Assembly: GCF_028736155.1 (NCBI RefSeq)
Contig: NZ_CP117879.1
Location: 868,001-932,000 of the forward strand
Direction of reading: 5' to 3'
DNA length: 64,000 nt
Source of the DNA: Flavobacterium sp. KACC 22763
GTDB lineage: Bacteria; Bacteroidota; Bacteroidia; Flavobacteriales; Flavobacteriaceae
The translations under genes and the position numbers were made by a program. The notes below the pieces were generated by a model that was given only the letters and a program-made list of their open reading frames with translations, did no database searches and had not been told where the DNA came from. Positions 62,461 through 64,000 of this stretch are shown here, in pieces. Positions within the stretch are counted from its first letter, which is position 1, and every line of letters starts with the position of its first letter.

Positions 62461-64000
62461 TTGTACTCAACCATAATTTCAATTGTAGTTCCCTTATCAA
62501 TGTCGCTAATAATATTGATGTTTCCTTCAATTAGAATAAGAAGTTCAATAATCATGTGAAGTCCGAGATGATAATTTTTTGAAATCGGATTTTTATAAAA
62601 ATTGTGATAATAATCAATAAGCTCTTTGCTCATTCCTTTGCCGTTATCAATAATTTTTAAGTTAAGAATGTTATTCTGTGTAGTGCATAAAAGTGCAATT
62701 CTTCCATTTTTGGTGTTTTTTATGGCATTATCAATCAAATTATGAATAATGATGGAAAGGGCTTTTTTGTTTGTTTTCACAAATAAAGCCGTTGGGACAT
62801 TATTGATAATGGTATTGTTTTCGGCTTCTGCAATTTTTTCAAAAATCTGAATGCTTTCTTCGATGAGTTCATGTAAAGAATAACATTCATCTTCCAGTTT
62901 TTTTCCTTCAATAAAAATAGAAGAGTATTTGATAAGATTTTCGACATACTCATACAGTTGAGAAGTTGATGTCTGCAAAGTTCCCAATTGCTGTTTGAGT
63001 TTTGGATCTTCTTGTATAATGCTGTTTTCAAAAAGATGTTTTATAGAAGAAGACAGGAATTTCAGCGGACTTTTGATATCGTGGCTCATGCTTTTAACCA
63101 ACATTTCGTGCTGTTTAATTTCTTGTTTTAAATTGTTTTCTGCCCTTTCAAGTTTTTTAACGGTAGAAGCTAATTTTTTTGTCTTTTTTGCAATGACTTC
63201 TTCCAGTTGCATTCTTTTCATTCTTTGATAATACAATCGTATGTACCAAAGTGAAATTACAAAACCAGCAGTAAGAAAACAGCAAAGAATGGCAAACCAG
63301 ATAGTCTGGTAGAATTTTGCAGGCACAACAAGAATGACAGTTTTGTAGGCATAATTGGCATCAAAACCAGACAAACTTCTAAAAGTAAGTTTGTAAGTTC
63401 CTGGTGGCAGCGTAGTAAAAGATATCGATTTATCGGCTCTCAGCCTTTCCCAGCGGTCACTGCCAATTTTGTCCATTCTTGCTTCTATGGTCAGGTTTTT
63501 TGGATTGCCATAATAAGGATAAGAAACGAGAAAACTAACCCTCTGAAAATTGTTTTTTAAGACAATAGTATCTTTTGGCAAAAGTGTTTTCTGATCCAGA
63601 ACAACCCTGTCTATAAAAAGATCTTTACTAGGCAGCAAAGGAGTCACTTTATCAGGATTAAAAAATACAATTCCGTTCATAGACGGAAAAGCGATAGTGT
63701 TATTTTTAAGAAGATTGCCGCATGGTTGGCATCCGCCATTAAATTCGTTAATTAGGAAACCATCCGATTTGTTGTATTGATGGTAGTATATTATGGTATT
63801 TTTATTTTTAGAATAGTTGAGCAGCACTCTTCTTGAAACCTGAAAAAGTCCTTTGTTGGTTGATATCCAAAAAAAGCCATTTTTGTCTTCAATGATGCAG
63901 TGCGAAGAATTAAGCGAATTTTCTTCGTCTGTTGGGAAAGAATATAAAGCATGATCGGAGTAGAGATAAAAGCCTTTTTCGTATGTGGTAAGCCAAATTT
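62457..64000 (-). CDS. Propeller-type sensor histidine kinase, 5' end outside the window
   Basis: The frame is open to the right edge; a GTG at 63827 is internal, not the start. The N-terminal visible part has beta-propeller blades of the two-component regulator type (IWLTTYEKGFYLYSDH, IIEDKNGFFWISTNKGLF). A Y_Y_Y domain follows (FTTLPPGTYKLTFRSLSGF), then a membrane helix (IWFAILCCFLTAGFVISLW), a coiled coil, HisKA (MVKSMSHDIKSPLKFLSSS) and HATPase (LIDNAIKNTKNGRI, IDNGKGMSKEL). It is convergent with the LuxR regulator, and the two may form a cognate pair that senses an extracellular glycan-like signal, as such propeller sensors often do. Confidence 0.9.
   Translation of the reverse strand, partial: IWLTTYEKGFYLYSDHALYSFPTDEENSLNSSHCIIEDKNGFFWISTNKGLFQVSRRVLLNYSKNKNTIIYYHQYNKSDGFLINEFNGGCQPCGNLLKNNTIAFPSMNGIVFFNPDKVTPLLPSKDLFIDRVVLDQKTLLPKDTIVLKNNFQRVSFLVSYPYYGNPKNLTIEARMDKIGSDRWERLRADKSISFTTLPPGTYKLTFRSLSGFDANYAYKTVILVVPAKFYQTIWFAILCCFLTAGFVISLWYIRLYYQRMKRMQLEEVIAKKTKKLASTVKKLERAENNLKQEIKQHEMLVKSMSHDIKSPLKFLSSSIKHLFENSIIQEDPKLKQQLGTLQTSTSQLYEYVENLIKYSSIFIEGKKLEDECYSLHELIEESIQIFEKIAEAENNTIINNVPTALFVKTNKKALSIIIHNLIDNAIKNTKNGRIALLCTTQNNILNLKIIDNGKGMSKELIDYYHNFYKNPISKNYHLGLHMIIELLILIEGNINIISDIDKGTTIEIMVEYN

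Noticed and set aside
1..64000. tRNA, rRNA or origin-like features
   Set aside because: No cloverleaf with a conserved TTCGANNC arm, no rRNA sequence and no DnaA-box cluster were noticed on either strand when reading by eye; a tRNAscan run would settle the first.

Overview
The window reads as chromosome from a low-GC, free-living member of the Bacteroidota, most likely Flavobacterium or a close relative. The evidence is consistent. Promoters match the Bacteroidota form (TTG/TTTG, about 20 nt, TAnnTTTG) and Shine-Dalgarno sites are absent. There are several type IX secretion (T9SS) cargo proteins and a PorP/SprF-type helper. TonB-dependent receptors are present. Intergenic gaps are filled with the imperfect palindromes typical of flavobacteria. 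No tRNA, rRNA, CRISPR array, phage or complete insertion sequence was seen.

Layout. 1-10.4 kb: the 5' end of a succinate dehydrogenase flavoprotein gene, a FadI-like thiolase, a siderophore-type TonB receptor with a textbook promoter, an LLM flavin oxidoreductase, a TauE/SafE plus DUF1634 membrane pair, a GNAT plus DoxX pair, a quinone-reductase-type MDR enzyme and a second DoxX gene. 10.4-13.2 kb: a decay zone holding a 48-aa membrane micro-gene, a GNAT enzyme resembling the arginine-cluster acetyltransferase but without that cluster, a ruined aldose 1-epimerase, a lipoprotein gene with an internal stop, and a FabZ-like hotdog protein lacking the usual catalytic histidine. 13.5-27.6 kb: a three-gene surface-adhesin operon (a ~3,734-aa protein with ~15 Ig-like units, 17 DUF11 repeats and a gliding-motility-type C-terminal domain; a PorP/SprF protein; a PorE-like OmpA protein). 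28-40.4 kb: an Omp85-type barrel, an AraC regulator with a Tet(X)-like FAD monooxygenase, a lysine-rich H1-like protein, an IS1595 N-terminal-domain orphan, small oxidoreductase and regulator pairs, a nitronate-monooxygenase-like enzyme, and a TPR/LuxR membrane regulator.

40.5-54.9 kb: a 45-aa micro-gene, a very large T9SS M4 metalloprotease, a small beta-barrel protein, then a cobalamin riboswitch with its own strong promoter. The riboswitch is followed by a BtuB-like TonB receptor, a lipoprotein beta-propeller (BtuG-like), a second lipoprotein and a T9SS-secreted beta-propeller. Together these look like a B12 capture and import locus in which one binding protein travels through T9SS.

55-64 kb: an atypical SDR, then a tightly packed cluster of a hybrid histidine kinase (GAF-HisKA-HATPase-REC-Hpt), a stand-alone receiver, a TPR plus YaiO-type outer-membrane barrel, a HEAT-repeat membrane protein, a PgaC-like family 2 glycosyltransferase and a LuxR-type response regulator, with a convergent propeller-type histidine kinase running off the window edge. 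It looks like a two-component-controlled exopolysaccharide synthesis and export system.

The strongest leads for new biology are the B12 locus, the polysaccharide cluster, the adhesin triad, and the previously unflagged pseudogenes and micro-genes.
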